This document shows, piece by piece, positions 1-6,888 of a stretch of DNA of 43,881 nt. The notes beneath the pieces were generated by a model. It saw only the letters and a list, made by a program, of their open reading frames with translations, did no database searches and had not been told where the DNA came from. The position numbers and the translations under genes are program-made. Numbering within the stretch: the stretch's first letter is position 1; every line of letters starts with the position of its first letter. This stretch comes from Plantactinospora alkalitolerans (GTDB lineage: Bacteria > Actinomycetota > Actinomycetes > Mycobacteriales > Micromonosporaceae): the NCBI RefSeq assembly GCF_015690345.1, contig NZ_JADPUN010000173.1, positions 1 to 43,881 of the forward strand, given 5' to 3'.

Positions 1-408
1 TGACCGACTTCATCTGGCGACCGGACGCCCTCTCCCGGGTGGTCGGTTTCCTCGCCGGGGTGGCCGGCATGCTCGCGGTCACCTCCAACAAGTCCGGCTC
101 ACTGGTCGGCGTACTGATCTCGGTCACCCGGTGCCACCAGAGCCGCTGGACCAGCAGGGTGAGCACCCCGGCCAGCACTATCGCGCAGACGTTGATCAGC
201 AGTTGGACGGCCGAGCCGGCCGCCTCGTCGAACACGCCGTAGGCGAGCGCCACGGCGCCGTTCGCCGCTGCTGGCACGGTGGTGACCGAGATCAGTACGC
301 CGACCAGTGAGCCGGACTTGTTGGAGGTGACCGCGAGCATGCCGGCCACCCCGGCGAGGAAACCGACCACCCAGGAGAGGGCGTCCGGTCGCCAGATGAA
401 GTCGGTCA
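1..408. repeat. 128-bp inverted repeat, arms 1-128 and 281-408
   Basis: Bases 1-128 are the reverse complement of 281-408 with a single mismatch (C at 36 against A at 373, where G would pair). The arms are separated by 152 bases. The right arm is normal internal coding sequence of the DUF389 gene; the left arm would replace its expected C-terminus. The repeat runs up to the first base of the window, as expected for a fold-back chimera at a contig end, although a genuine inverted duplication cannot be excluded from sequence alone. Confidence 0.95.
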
Positions 409-1039
409 TCGGCCGCTCGGCGAGCAGCATCGACTCGTCGATGAGGTCGGCGGCGGTCAGCGCCCAGGTGGCGAGCACGGTGACCGCCACCGCGACCAGG
501 AACCCGACCACCAGGGCCAGCAGTGAGCGGCGGATCACCGACGGTCGCCACCGCAGCAGCGCCACGCTGAGCGCGGCCAGCGGGCCGAACTCCGGGCCGA
601 CCACCATCGCGCCGATGATCAGGATCGGCTGGTCGAGCAGGACCGCGATGCCGGCGATGATGGTGGCGAGGGTGATGAGCATCAGGTACGTCGCCGAGAG
701 CCGGGTCTCCTCACCGGTCTTCTGGGCGATCTCCTCCCAGACCACCGCGTCGGTGCCGAGCCCGGGAGCCGCGTCGGCCGCCCGGTCGGCGGCGGCGGAG
801 AGCGTCACGTCGACTGCCTCGCCGACGACAGCGCCGGAACGGTGCACACCGAGCGCCTGGAGCGCGTCGAGCACCTCGTCGGCGCCTTCCCGGGCGACGT
901 CGCAGAGGACCACGTCACCCGGCGGCGTACGGGCGGCCTGTGGCAGCACGATGACGTGTGTCACCGCCGCTTCGCGATCGAGCAGGTCGAGTACCTCGGC
1001 CGACCGGTCGGTCGGCACGATGATCCGCAGGTGCAGCAC
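1..1039 (-). CDS. DUF389 (TIGR00341-type) membrane protein, partial at window edge
   Basis: The GTG start at 1039 is preceded by a purine-rich ribosome site (GAAGGGTGG). The reading frame stays open to base 1, so no stop is seen. Residues 1 to about 80 form the small N-terminal domain of this family, beginning LHLRIIVPTDRSAEVLDLLD. Several hydrophobic segments follow, with the family-typical stretches AILIIGAMVVGPEFGPLAA-like (around 130-150) and FLAGVAGMLAVTSNKSGSLV. The family is a conserved membrane protein of unknown function, about 300-350 residues long. Translation after roughly residue 304 (bases below 129) is the antisense of the gene's own middle part, because bases 1-128 are an inverted copy of 281-408; that tail is not credible protein. 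The family call is firm; the 3' end is not recoverable here. Confidence 0.8.
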   Translation of the reverse strand, partial: MLHLRIIVPTDRSAEVLDLLDREAAVTHVIVLPQAARTPPGDVVLCDVAREGADEVLDALQALGVHRSGAVVGEAVDVTLSAAADRAADAAPGLGTDAVVWEEIAQKTGEETRLSATYLMLITLATIIAGIAVLLDQPILIIGAMVVGPEFGPLAALSVALLRWRPSVIRRSLLALVVGFLVAVAVTVLATWALTAADLIDESMLLAERPMTDFIWRPDALSWVVGFLAGVAGMLAVTSNKSGSLVGVLISVTTVPAAANGAVALAYGVFDEAAGSAVQLLINVCAIVLAGVLTLLVQRLWWHRVTEISTPTSEPDLLEVTASMPATPARKPTTRERASGRQMKSV

Positions 1040-1636
1040 GCCGCCACCCTTCACCCGGGCCGGCCCGACCGGGCCGGCCGCCAGGCGACGACTCTAGTCA
1101 GCGCGGCCGGCCGGCGCCCGACTCCGTCCGCCGGTAGCCGGCTCCGGTCCGCCGAGCGCAGGCCCGTGGCCGATTCACTCAGCCGGACCGAGCGCAGGCC
1201 CGTGGCCGATTCGCTCAGCCGGGCCGAGGGCGGGTGCGTGGCCGGTTGGCTCAGCCGGACCGAGGGCGGGCGGGTGGCCGGTTGGCTCAGGGCAGGTGCG
1301 ACCCGGCCACCTCGGGGCGCGGCCCCGCCGCATCCCGCGCATCCGCTCCGGCGGCCGCGCAGGCCCGGCGGAGCGCCACGGTTTCCCGGATCCGTCGACG
1401 TACCGCCCGGCGGCGGCTCCGCTCCTGATCACCGGCTCCGCCGACCGACCCGGCCATGAGCAACAATTCGACTGCCATGGCGACGAATGTAGCCAGCGGA
1501 TGTGCGGAATCGGTGAAGAAGCCGTCCCCGCCCGGTGCGAAGCGTCCCCCGACAGCTTTCCCATCCGGTTTTCATCGATTCTTCACCGCCGCCGGCCTCT
1601 AATCGGTGCCGCCGGGAGCAGGCAGAATGGGGAATC
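1040..1636. other. 597-base non-coding stretch between DUF389 gene and response regulator
   Basis: The stretch lies between divergent genes and should hold both promoters. It contains the 36-bp tandem repeat at 1152-1290. The segment from 1290 to 1450 is very GC-rich and shows nothing clear. Shortly before the regulator there is an inverted pair, CGGTGAAGAA (1509-1518) and TTCTTCACCG (1575-1584), which could be a binding site or hairpin. Short open frames exist on both strands but have no convincing ribosome site or recognisable product. Confidence 0.6.
1152..1290. repeat. 36-bp tandem repeat, about 3.9 copies
   Basis: Copies start at 1152, 1188, 1224 and 1260, each beginning CCGAG and carrying the core GTGGCCG followed by TTNNCTCAG. 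Copies 1 and 2 are almost identical, and copies 3 and 4 share their own variants (GGTTGG in place of GATTCRC), so the array seems to have grown by more than one duplication. There are no unique spacers between copies, so it is not a CRISPR array. Confidence 0.9.
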
Positions 1637-2350
1637 ATGAGCGCGCGGATACTGGTCGCCGAGGACGACCCGAAACAGGCCAACCTGGTCCGGGTCTATC
1701 TCGAACGGGAGGGCCACAGCGTGCTTGTCGTCGGCGACGGCCGAGCGGCGCTGGAGCAGTGCCGGACCCGCCGCCCCGACCTGGCGATCCTCGACGTGAT
1801 GATGCCGGTGGTGGACGGGCTCGACGTCTGCCGGATCCTGCGGGCCGAATCCACCCTCCCGATCCTGCTGCTGACCGCCCGGACGACGGAGGACGACGTA
1901 CTGCTGGGTCTGGACATCGGGGCCGACGACTACCTCACCAAGCCGTACAGTCCGCGTGAACTGACCGCCCGGGTGCGCGCCCTGCTGCGCCGGTCCGGCG
2001 TACTGAGTGCGGGCAACCAGGCGGTGCTGCGGGTGGGCGACCTGGAGGTCGATCCCGGCCGGTTCGAGGTACGGATCGACGGGCGCCTGATCACGCTCAC
2101 CGCGAAGGAGTTCGGCATCCTCGAGGTGCTGGCCGGCGAGCCCGGACGGGCGTTCACCCGGGCGCAGATCATCGACCGGGCCTTCGGCTTCGACCGTTAC
2201 GTGCTCGAACGCACCGTCGACGCGCACGTGATGAACCTGCGCCGCAAGATCGAGATCGATCCCGCCGAGCCGCGCTACGTACAGACCGTGTTCGGCCGTG
2301 GCTACCGGCTGGCCGAGCCGACCGCCGACGGGGCGGAACTGTCGGCGTGA
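1637..2350 (+). CDS. OmpR/PhoB-family response regulator
   Basis: 237-residue DNA-binding response regulator. The receiver domain occupies residues 4-115 with the acidic pair E9/D10/D11, the phospho-acceptor D53 (LAILDVMMP), T80 and K102 (DYLTKPYSP). A winged-helix effector domain follows at about 130-230, including LTAKEFGILEVL and a final VFGRGYRL segment. The ATG at 1637 is chosen because it opens the receiver domain directly and follows GGGGA at 1629-1633; upstream in-frame codons encode no family sequence. The stop overlaps the kinase start by four bases (GTGA), so the pair is translated together. The signal sensed is unknown; the position next to a polysaccharide cluster suggests, but does not show, a link to envelope control. 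Confidence 0.95.
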   Translation: MSARILVAEDDPKQANLVRVYLEREGHSVLVVGDGRAALEQCRTRRPDLAILDVMMPVVDGLDVCRILRAESTLPILLLTARTTEDDVLLGLDIGADDYLTKPYSPRELTARVRALLRRSGVLSAGNQAVLRVGDLEVDPGRFEVRIDGRLITLTAKEFGILEVLAGEPGRAFTRAQIIDRAFGFDRYVLERTVDAHVMNLRRKIEIDPAEPRYVQTVFGRGYRLAEPTADGAELSA

Positions 2351-3987
2351 GTTTCCGGTTCCGGGTGCTCGCCCTGGTCATGCTCGTCGCGGTCAGCGCG
2401 ACCGCCGCCACTCTCTGGCTGGTCCTGCGCCAGGCCTCACAGCAGATCGACGAGTCCGCCGTCCCCGGTACGACGCTGGACCGGATCACCGGGCAGCTCG
2501 CCGACTACGGCAGCCGGCACGGCACCTGGGAGGGCGTCCGGGACGTCGTCGTGCGGTTGGGCAAGCAGACCGGACAACGGATCCACCTGGTCTCCGAGTC
2601 CGGCTGGGTGCTCGTGGACACCGATCGTGAGGCGAATCCGGCGGAGGCGACCCGGCGCCTCGGCACGGTGGTCGGGCTCGTCAACCCCCGGCCGACGCTC
2701 GACCTGTCCGGTGCCGGCCCCGAAGCGGTGGCGGTCACCGCGAAACAGCTCCACGCGTACCGGACCGGAATACGGTACGCGGCCTGCCTGACCCGCAACG
2801 GCGTCGAGGTCGTCCAGACACCCGGCCCGTACGGCATCCCGACCCACGACGTCGCCCCCGGTACGTCCCCGGATCTTCTTACCGTCCGGAACTGTCAGGA
2901 CCAGGCGCGCGACTCTCCGCAGGCCTCCCAGACGGATGAGACCCAACTGGCCGCCTGCGGCACGTCGGTGGACTCCCAGTCGATGAAGTACTGCCTGGCC
3001 CAGGCGTTCAACGCCGGGATCGACGAGGCGGCGCCCGAGCCGGCCCGGGTCATCGTCGGGGTCGGCGAGGAGGGCGGGGCGGGACTCGTCGTCGGTCCGC
3101 TGCTGGCCGCGGCGGCCGGGGTGGCGGCGGTGGCGATCATCGCGACCGCGCTGCTCAGCCACCGGGTGCTGCGGCCGATCGGCATCCTCACCACCGCGTC
3201 GCAGCGGCTCGGACGGGGCGACCTGAGCAGCCGGGTACCGGTCCGGGGCAACGACGAACTCGCCACGCTGGCCCGCTCGTTCAACCGGATGGCCGACTCA
3301 CTGCAACGCGGCGAGGAACGTCAGCGTCGGCTGGTCGCCGACGTCGCGCACGAACTGCGTACCCCGCTGGCCAACCTGCGCGGTTATCTGGAGGCGCTCT
3401 CCGACGGTGTGATCGAGCCCGATCCGGAGCTGTTCGCCTCGCTGCACGAGGAGGCGGTCCTGCAGCAGCGCATCGTCGACGACCTCCAGGAACTCGCACT
3501 GGCCGAGGCGGGGAGCCTGGCCTACCACCGGACCACCGTCGACCTGGCGGAACTGCTGGAGACCTGCCGCACCGCCCACGGGGCCAGCGCCGACGCCGCC
3601 GGGGTGTCGCTGACCGTCACCGCCGCACCGGTGGCCGTGTACGCCGATCCCGACCGGCTCCGGCAGGTGCTGGGCAACCTGATCACGAACGCGCTCCGCG
3701 CCACCCGTCCGGGGGGTGGGGTGACGCTCACGTTGGAGCGCGACGCGCACTCCGCCGTCGTACGGGTCGTCGACACCGGCTCGGGAATCGCCCCCGACGC
3801 GCTGCCACACGTCTTCGACCGGTTCTGGCGGGCCGACTCGGCACGTGGCCGGCAGACCGGTGGCAGCGGACTGGGCCTGGCCATCGTCCGGCAGATCCTG
3901 ACCGACCACGGCGGATCGATCAGGGTCACCAGCCAGCTCGGGGTGGGTACCGCCGTCATCCTCACCCTGCCCGTCGTGTCGGTCTGA
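2347..3987 (+). CDS. Membrane sensor histidine kinase
   Basis: 546-residue partner of the preceding regulator, starting at the GTG that overlaps its stop. The first membrane segment is at about residues 7-29 and an extracellular sensor region of about 220 residues follows, containing several Cys residues. The second membrane segment is at about 247-270, then a HAMP linker. The dimerisation/phospho-acceptor helix carries H335 in DVAHELRTP. The ATPase domain shows the N box (GNLITNALRAT), DTGSGIAP and GGSGLGLAIV. All catalytic elements are intact. The extracellular region matches no named sensor domain that I recognise, so the ligand cannot be stated. Confidence 0.95.
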   Translation: MSFRFRVLALVMLVAVSATAATLWLVLRQASQQIDESAVPGTTLDRITGQLADYGSRHGTWEGVRDVVVRLGKQTGQRIHLVSESGWVLVDTDREANPAEATRRLGTVVGLVNPRPTLDLSGAGPEAVAVTAKQLHAYRTGIRYAACLTRNGVEVVQTPGPYGIPTHDVAPGTSPDLLTVRNCQDQARDSPQASQTDETQLAACGTSVDSQSMKYCLAQAFNAGIDEAAPEPARVIVGVGEEGGAGLVVGPLLAAAAGVAAVAIIATALLSHRVLRPIGILTTASQRLGRGDLSSRVPVRGNDELATLARSFNRMADSLQRGEERQRRLVADVAHELRTPLANLRGYLEALSDGVIEPDPELFASLHEEAVLQQRIVDDLQELALAEAGSLAYHRTTVDLAELLETCRTAHGASADAAGVSLTVTAAPVAVYADPDRLRQVLGNLITNALRATRPGGGVTLTLERDAHSAVVRVVDTGSGIAPDALPHVFDRFWRADSARGRQTGGSGLGLAIVRQILTDHGGSIRVTSQLGVGTAVILTLPVVSV

Positions 3988-4219
3988 GCGATCGCCCGTC
4001 CGGTCGCGGCGGGGACCGGACGGCGCCGGTCCGGGCAACCCGTCAGGGTAGCTGGATCATCACACGCCCTGGGCGGATATCACTTATATCGTGCGCTGTA
4101 GCCGAATTCTCGGTGACATCAGGGGAAAAAAGTCGGTCGACACCGTTAGAGCGGTAGTTGGACCCGTAGAACCTTTTGAGCCATTTTCATGGTTTTCATC
4201 CCCCCGGAGCCGCCACCCG
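3988..4219. promoter_or_regulatory. Leader region of the first polysaccharide operon
   Basis: 232 bases between the kinase gene and the aminotransferase. The part from about 4070 to 4200 is clearly richer in A and T than its surroundings (for example GGGGAAAAAAGTCGG near 4122-4136 and TTTTGAGCCATTTTC near 4172-4186), as often seen at promoters in this kind of genome. No convincing -35/-10 pair could be fixed by eye. Confidence 0.4.
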
Positions 4220-5353
4220 ATGACCGCCCAGATACTGCTGTCGCCCCCCGACGTCGGAGCGCTGGAGGAGTCGTACGTCCTGCGGGCGATCCGCTCCGGA
4301 TGGATCGCGCCCGCCGGTCCGGACCTCGCCGCGTTCGAACAGGAGATCGCCGAACGCGCCGGCACCCGGCACGCGGTGGCGCTGAGTTCGGGAACGGCCG
4401 CCCTGCACCTGGCGTTGCTGGCCCTCGGCGCCGGGCCCGGCCAGGTGGTCGTGGTACCAACGCTGACCTTCGTCGCGACGGCAAACGCCGTGGCGTACAC
4501 CGGCGCGGAGCCGGTATTCGTGGACTGCGATCCGGCCACCGGAAACATCGACGTCGGGCTGCTGGCGGACCTGCTCCGCCGGCTGGCCGCCGCCGGCGAG
4601 CGGGTCGCCGCCGTGATCCCGGTCGACATGTTCGGCGCCTGCGCGGACTACGACACGCTGCTTCCGCTGTGCGCGGCCGCCCAGGTGCCGGTCGTCGAGG
4701 ACGCGGCGGAGGCGCTCGGCGCCACGTACCGGGGGCGACCGGCCGGGTCGTTCGGACGGGTCGCCGCCCTCTCCTTCAACGGCAACAAGATCATCACCAC
4801 CTCCGGCGGCGGCATGCTGGTCTCCGACGACGCCACGCTGATCGAGCGGTGCCGCTACCTGTCGACCCAGGCCCGCCAGCCGGTGCCGCACTACGAACAC
4901 ACCGACGTCGGCTACAACTACCGGCTCAGCAACCTGCTCGCCGCCCTCGGCCGCGCCCAGCTGTGCCGGCTCGACGAGATGATGGCCCGCCGCCGGGACC
5001 TGCGGGAGCGGTACGCCAAGCTGTTCGCCGCCACACCCGGCGTACGCCTGCTCGGCGACGGTGATCCCGGGGCGAACTGCTGGCTCACCATCGTCGTGGT
5101 CGACCCGGCCCGAGCCGGATGGCGGGCCGACGAACTCGCCGCCCACCTCGCGGAACGGCAGATCGAGACCCGACCGGTCTGGAAACCGATGCACCTGCAA
5201 CCCGTCTTCGGCACGGCCCGGGCCGCCCTGACCGGTGCCGCCGCGCGGCTGTTCGACCAGGGACTCACCCTGCCCAGCGGCTCCGCCCTGACCGAGCCGC
5301 AGATCGGACGGGTGCTCGACGCCACCGCGGAGTTCGTTGAGGCACGGCGGTGA
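4220..5353 (+). CDS. pglE: PglE-like UDP-4-amino-sugar aminotransferase (DegT/DnrJ/EryC1/StrS)
   Basis: 377-residue PLP-dependent sugar aminotransferase. The Schiff-base lysine is K190 in LSFNGNKIITTSGGGML, a stretch closely resembling that of C. jejuni PglE and its relatives, which aminate C4 of UDP-4-keto-6-deoxy-GlcNAc. E160-D161 of VVEDAAEALGA sits where the cofactor ring nitrogen is bound. The ATG at 4220 places the family start (ILLSPPDVG) next to the N-terminus, with a weak GGAG at 4205-4208; the frame is open further upstream but encodes nothing family-like. It is first in a tightly overlapping operon with a PglC-like transferase and a PglD-like acetyltransferase, which supports the bacillosamine assignment. 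The exact sugar isomer is inferred. Confidence 0.88.
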   Translation: MTAQILLSPPDVGALEESYVLRAIRSGWIAPAGPDLAAFEQEIAERAGTRHAVALSSGTAALHLALLALGAGPGQVVVVPTLTFVATANAVAYTGAEPVFVDCDPATGNIDVGLLADLLRRLAAAGERVAAVIPVDMFGACADYDTLLPLCAAAQVPVVEDAAEALGATYRGRPAGSFGRVAALSFNGNKIITTSGGGMLVSDDATLIERCRYLSTQARQPVPHYEHTDVGYNYRLSNLLAALGRAQLCRLDEMMARRRDLRERYAKLFAATPGVRLLGDGDPGANCWLTIVVVDPARAGWRADELAAHLAERQIETRPVWKPMHLQPVFGTARAALTGAAARLFDQGLTLPSGSALTEPQIGRVLDATAEFVEARR

Positions 5354-6153
5354 TCGGACCCAGCGGGCCGGTCACCCCCGTCGGCCGGACCCGGTACGAC
5401 CGGACCAAGCGCCTCCTCGACGTCGTGCTGGCGATTCTGCTGCTCCTCGTCGCGTCGCCGGTCATGCTCGCGGTCGCCGTCGTGATCGCCGTGACGCTGG
5501 GGCGGCCGGTGCTGTTCCGGCAGGCCCGGCCGGGCCGGCACGGCGAGCTGTTCGAGCTGGTCAAGTTCCGGACCATGCGGCCGGTCGACGTCGCCGGAGG
5601 CGTGGTGACCGACCGCGACCGGCTGACCCGGCTGGGCCGGCGGCTCCGGGCCACCAGCATGGACGAACTGCCCACACTCTGGAACGTGGTCCGGGGCGAG
5701 ATGAGCCTGGTGGGGCCGCGCCCGCTGCTCGTCGACTACCTCGACAGGTACACCCCGGCGCAGGCGCGCCGCCACGAGGTACGGCCCGGAATCACCGGAC
5801 TGGCGCAGGTCCGGGGCCGCAACGCGATGCCCTTTCCGGAGCGCTTCGCGCACGACGTGTGGTACGTCGACAACCGCAGCCTCCGCATGGACCTGCACAT
5901 CCTCGTCGAGACCGTCGGTGCCGTCCTGCACAGGCGCGGCATCACGGCACCGGGCAACCCCACCATGCCGGAATTCCTCGGCAACCCCACCATGCCGGAA
6001 TTCCTCGGCGGCACCGAACTACCGGGCCAGGGTGGCGCCGACCACGACGCGCCGGCGCCGAGCGGTCCGGACGGCCGGACGGCTCCCCTCGGCGACCTCA
6101 CCGGCAGCCGGGGAGCTGCCGGGCACTGGCCGGCGGACTGGCGGACCGGATGA
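5350..6153 (+). CDS. pglC: PglC-like initiating sugar-phosphate transferase
   Basis: 267-residue monotopic phosphoglycosyl transferase of the bacterial sugar transferase family. It moves a sugar-1-phosphate from a UDP-sugar to undecaprenyl phosphate, starting the lipid-linked repeat unit at the inner face of the membrane. After the basic RTKRLLDVV there is one long hydrophobic re-entrant helix (about 21-48), then VLFRQARPGRHG, LVKFRTM, the DELPTLWNVV segment with the catalytic Asp-Glu, SLVGPRPLL and RPGITGLAQV. It lacks the extra membrane helices of large WbaP types, so it is a PglC-sized form with a long disordered tail. The GTG start overlaps the previous stop (GTGA). The tail contains a perfect 27-bp duplication giving NPTMPEFLG twice. 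Confidence 0.9.
   Translation: MIGPSGPVTPVGRTRYDRTKRLLDVVLAILLLLVASPVMLAVAVVIAVTLGRPVLFRQARPGRHGELFELVKFRTMRPVDVAGGVVTDRDRLTRLGRRLRATSMDELPTLWNVVRGEMSLVGPRPLLVDYLDRYTPAQARRHEVRPGITGLAQVRGRNAMPFPERFAHDVWYVDNRSLRMDLHILVETVGAVLHRRGITAPGNPTMPEFLGNPTMPEFLGGTELPGQGGADHDAPAPSGPDGRTAPLGDLTGSRGAAGHWPADWRTG
5953..6006 (+). repeat. 27-bp perfect tandem duplication inside the pglC-like gene
   Basis: Two identical 27-base units, 5953-5979 and 5980-6006, encode GNPTMPEFL in tandem. The reading frame is kept. The TMPEF sequence resembles the conserved C-terminal end of short sugar transferases, so the duplication lies at the end of the functional domain. Confidence 0.95.
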
Positions 6154-6797
6154 CAGTGGACGTCGTTCTCGTGGGCTGCGGCGGCCACGGCCGCGAGGCC
6201 CTCGACATCATCCGCGCGATCAACGCCTCGTCACCGGCCGGCCCACGGTGGCGGGTGCTCGGCTTCGTCGACGATCGCCCCTCGGAGGCCAACCACAAGC
6301 GACTGCAACGCCTGGCGGTCCCGTACCTCGGCACGGTCGAGTGGCTACGGGAGGCCGGGCCGGGCACACACGTCGTACTCGGACTCGGCGATCCCCGGGT
6401 CCGCCGCACGGTCGCCCGGCGGATCGACGGGTACGGGCTGCCGGCCGCGAGCCTGGTGCACCCCGCCGCCGTCGTCGGCCCGGACACCGTCTCCGGAGAC
6501 GGCCTGGTCGTCTTCGCCGGTGCGCGGGTGACCACCAACGTGACGCTCGGCCGGCACGTGCACCTGAACCAGAACTCGACAGTCGCGCACGACTGCGTGC
6601 TGGCGGACTACGTCTCGGTCAACCCCCTCGCCGCGGTCTCCGGGGAGTGCCGGCTCCAGGCCGGCGTGCTGATCGGTGCCGGCGCGGTGGTACTCCAGGG
6701 CCTCCGGGTCGGCGCGGACGCCACCGTCGGCGCCAGCGCCTGCGTCGTCCGGGACGTGCCGGCCGGTGCGGTGGTCAAGGGAGTGCCGGCGAGGTGA
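6150..6797 (+). CDS. pglD: PglD/NeuD-like sugar O/N-acetyltransferase
   Basis: 215-residue acetyltransferase. The N-terminal part (1-90) is a small Rossmann-like domain beginning VDVVLVGCGGHGREALD, as in PglD and NeuD, which binds the UDP-sugar. The C-terminal part (about 100-215) is a left-handed beta-helix of hexapeptide repeats ending VVRDVPAGAVVKGVPAR. The STVAHDC stretch holds a His at the usual catalytic position; the second His of C. jejuni PglD appears as YVSVN, so substrate handling may differ. ATG overlaps the previous stop (ATGA). The expected reaction is N-acetylation of the 4-amino group made by the PglE-like enzyme, using acetyl-CoA. Confidence 0.85.
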   Translation: MTVDVVLVGCGGHGREALDIIRAINASSPAGPRWRVLGFVDDRPSEANHKRLQRLAVPYLGTVEWLREAGPGTHVVLGLGDPRVRRTVARRIDGYGLPAASLVHPAAVVGPDTVSGDGLVVFAGARVTTNVTLGRHVHLNQNSTVAHDCVLADYVSVNPLAAVSGECRLQAGVLIGAGAVVLQGLRVGADATVGASACVVRDVPAGAVVKGVPAR

Positions 6798-6888
6798 CAT
6801 CCGCGCCTGGTCACGCCGGCACCCCGCCGGCCGACCGGGCGCGACCAGGCCTGAGCGGGAACAGCCCGGGCAAGAGAGAGGACCAGCA

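Noticed and set aside
279-1097. Long plus-strand open frame opposite the DUF389 gene
   Set aside because: Ser/Thr/Arg-rich translation typical of antisense frames in high-GC DNA; the minus strand gives a recognisable family.
1152-1290. CRISPR-like 36-bp periodicity
   Set aside because: The copies are directly adjacent with no spacers, and no cas genes are near.
1287-1478. 63-residue minus-strand open frame (MAVELLLMAGSVGG...)
   Set aside because: No ribosome site, Arg/Ala-rich composition and no known relative; not enough to call a gene.
1456-1602. 48-residue plus-strand open frame before the response regulator
   Set aside because: Weak start context and no recognisable content; more likely leader DNA.
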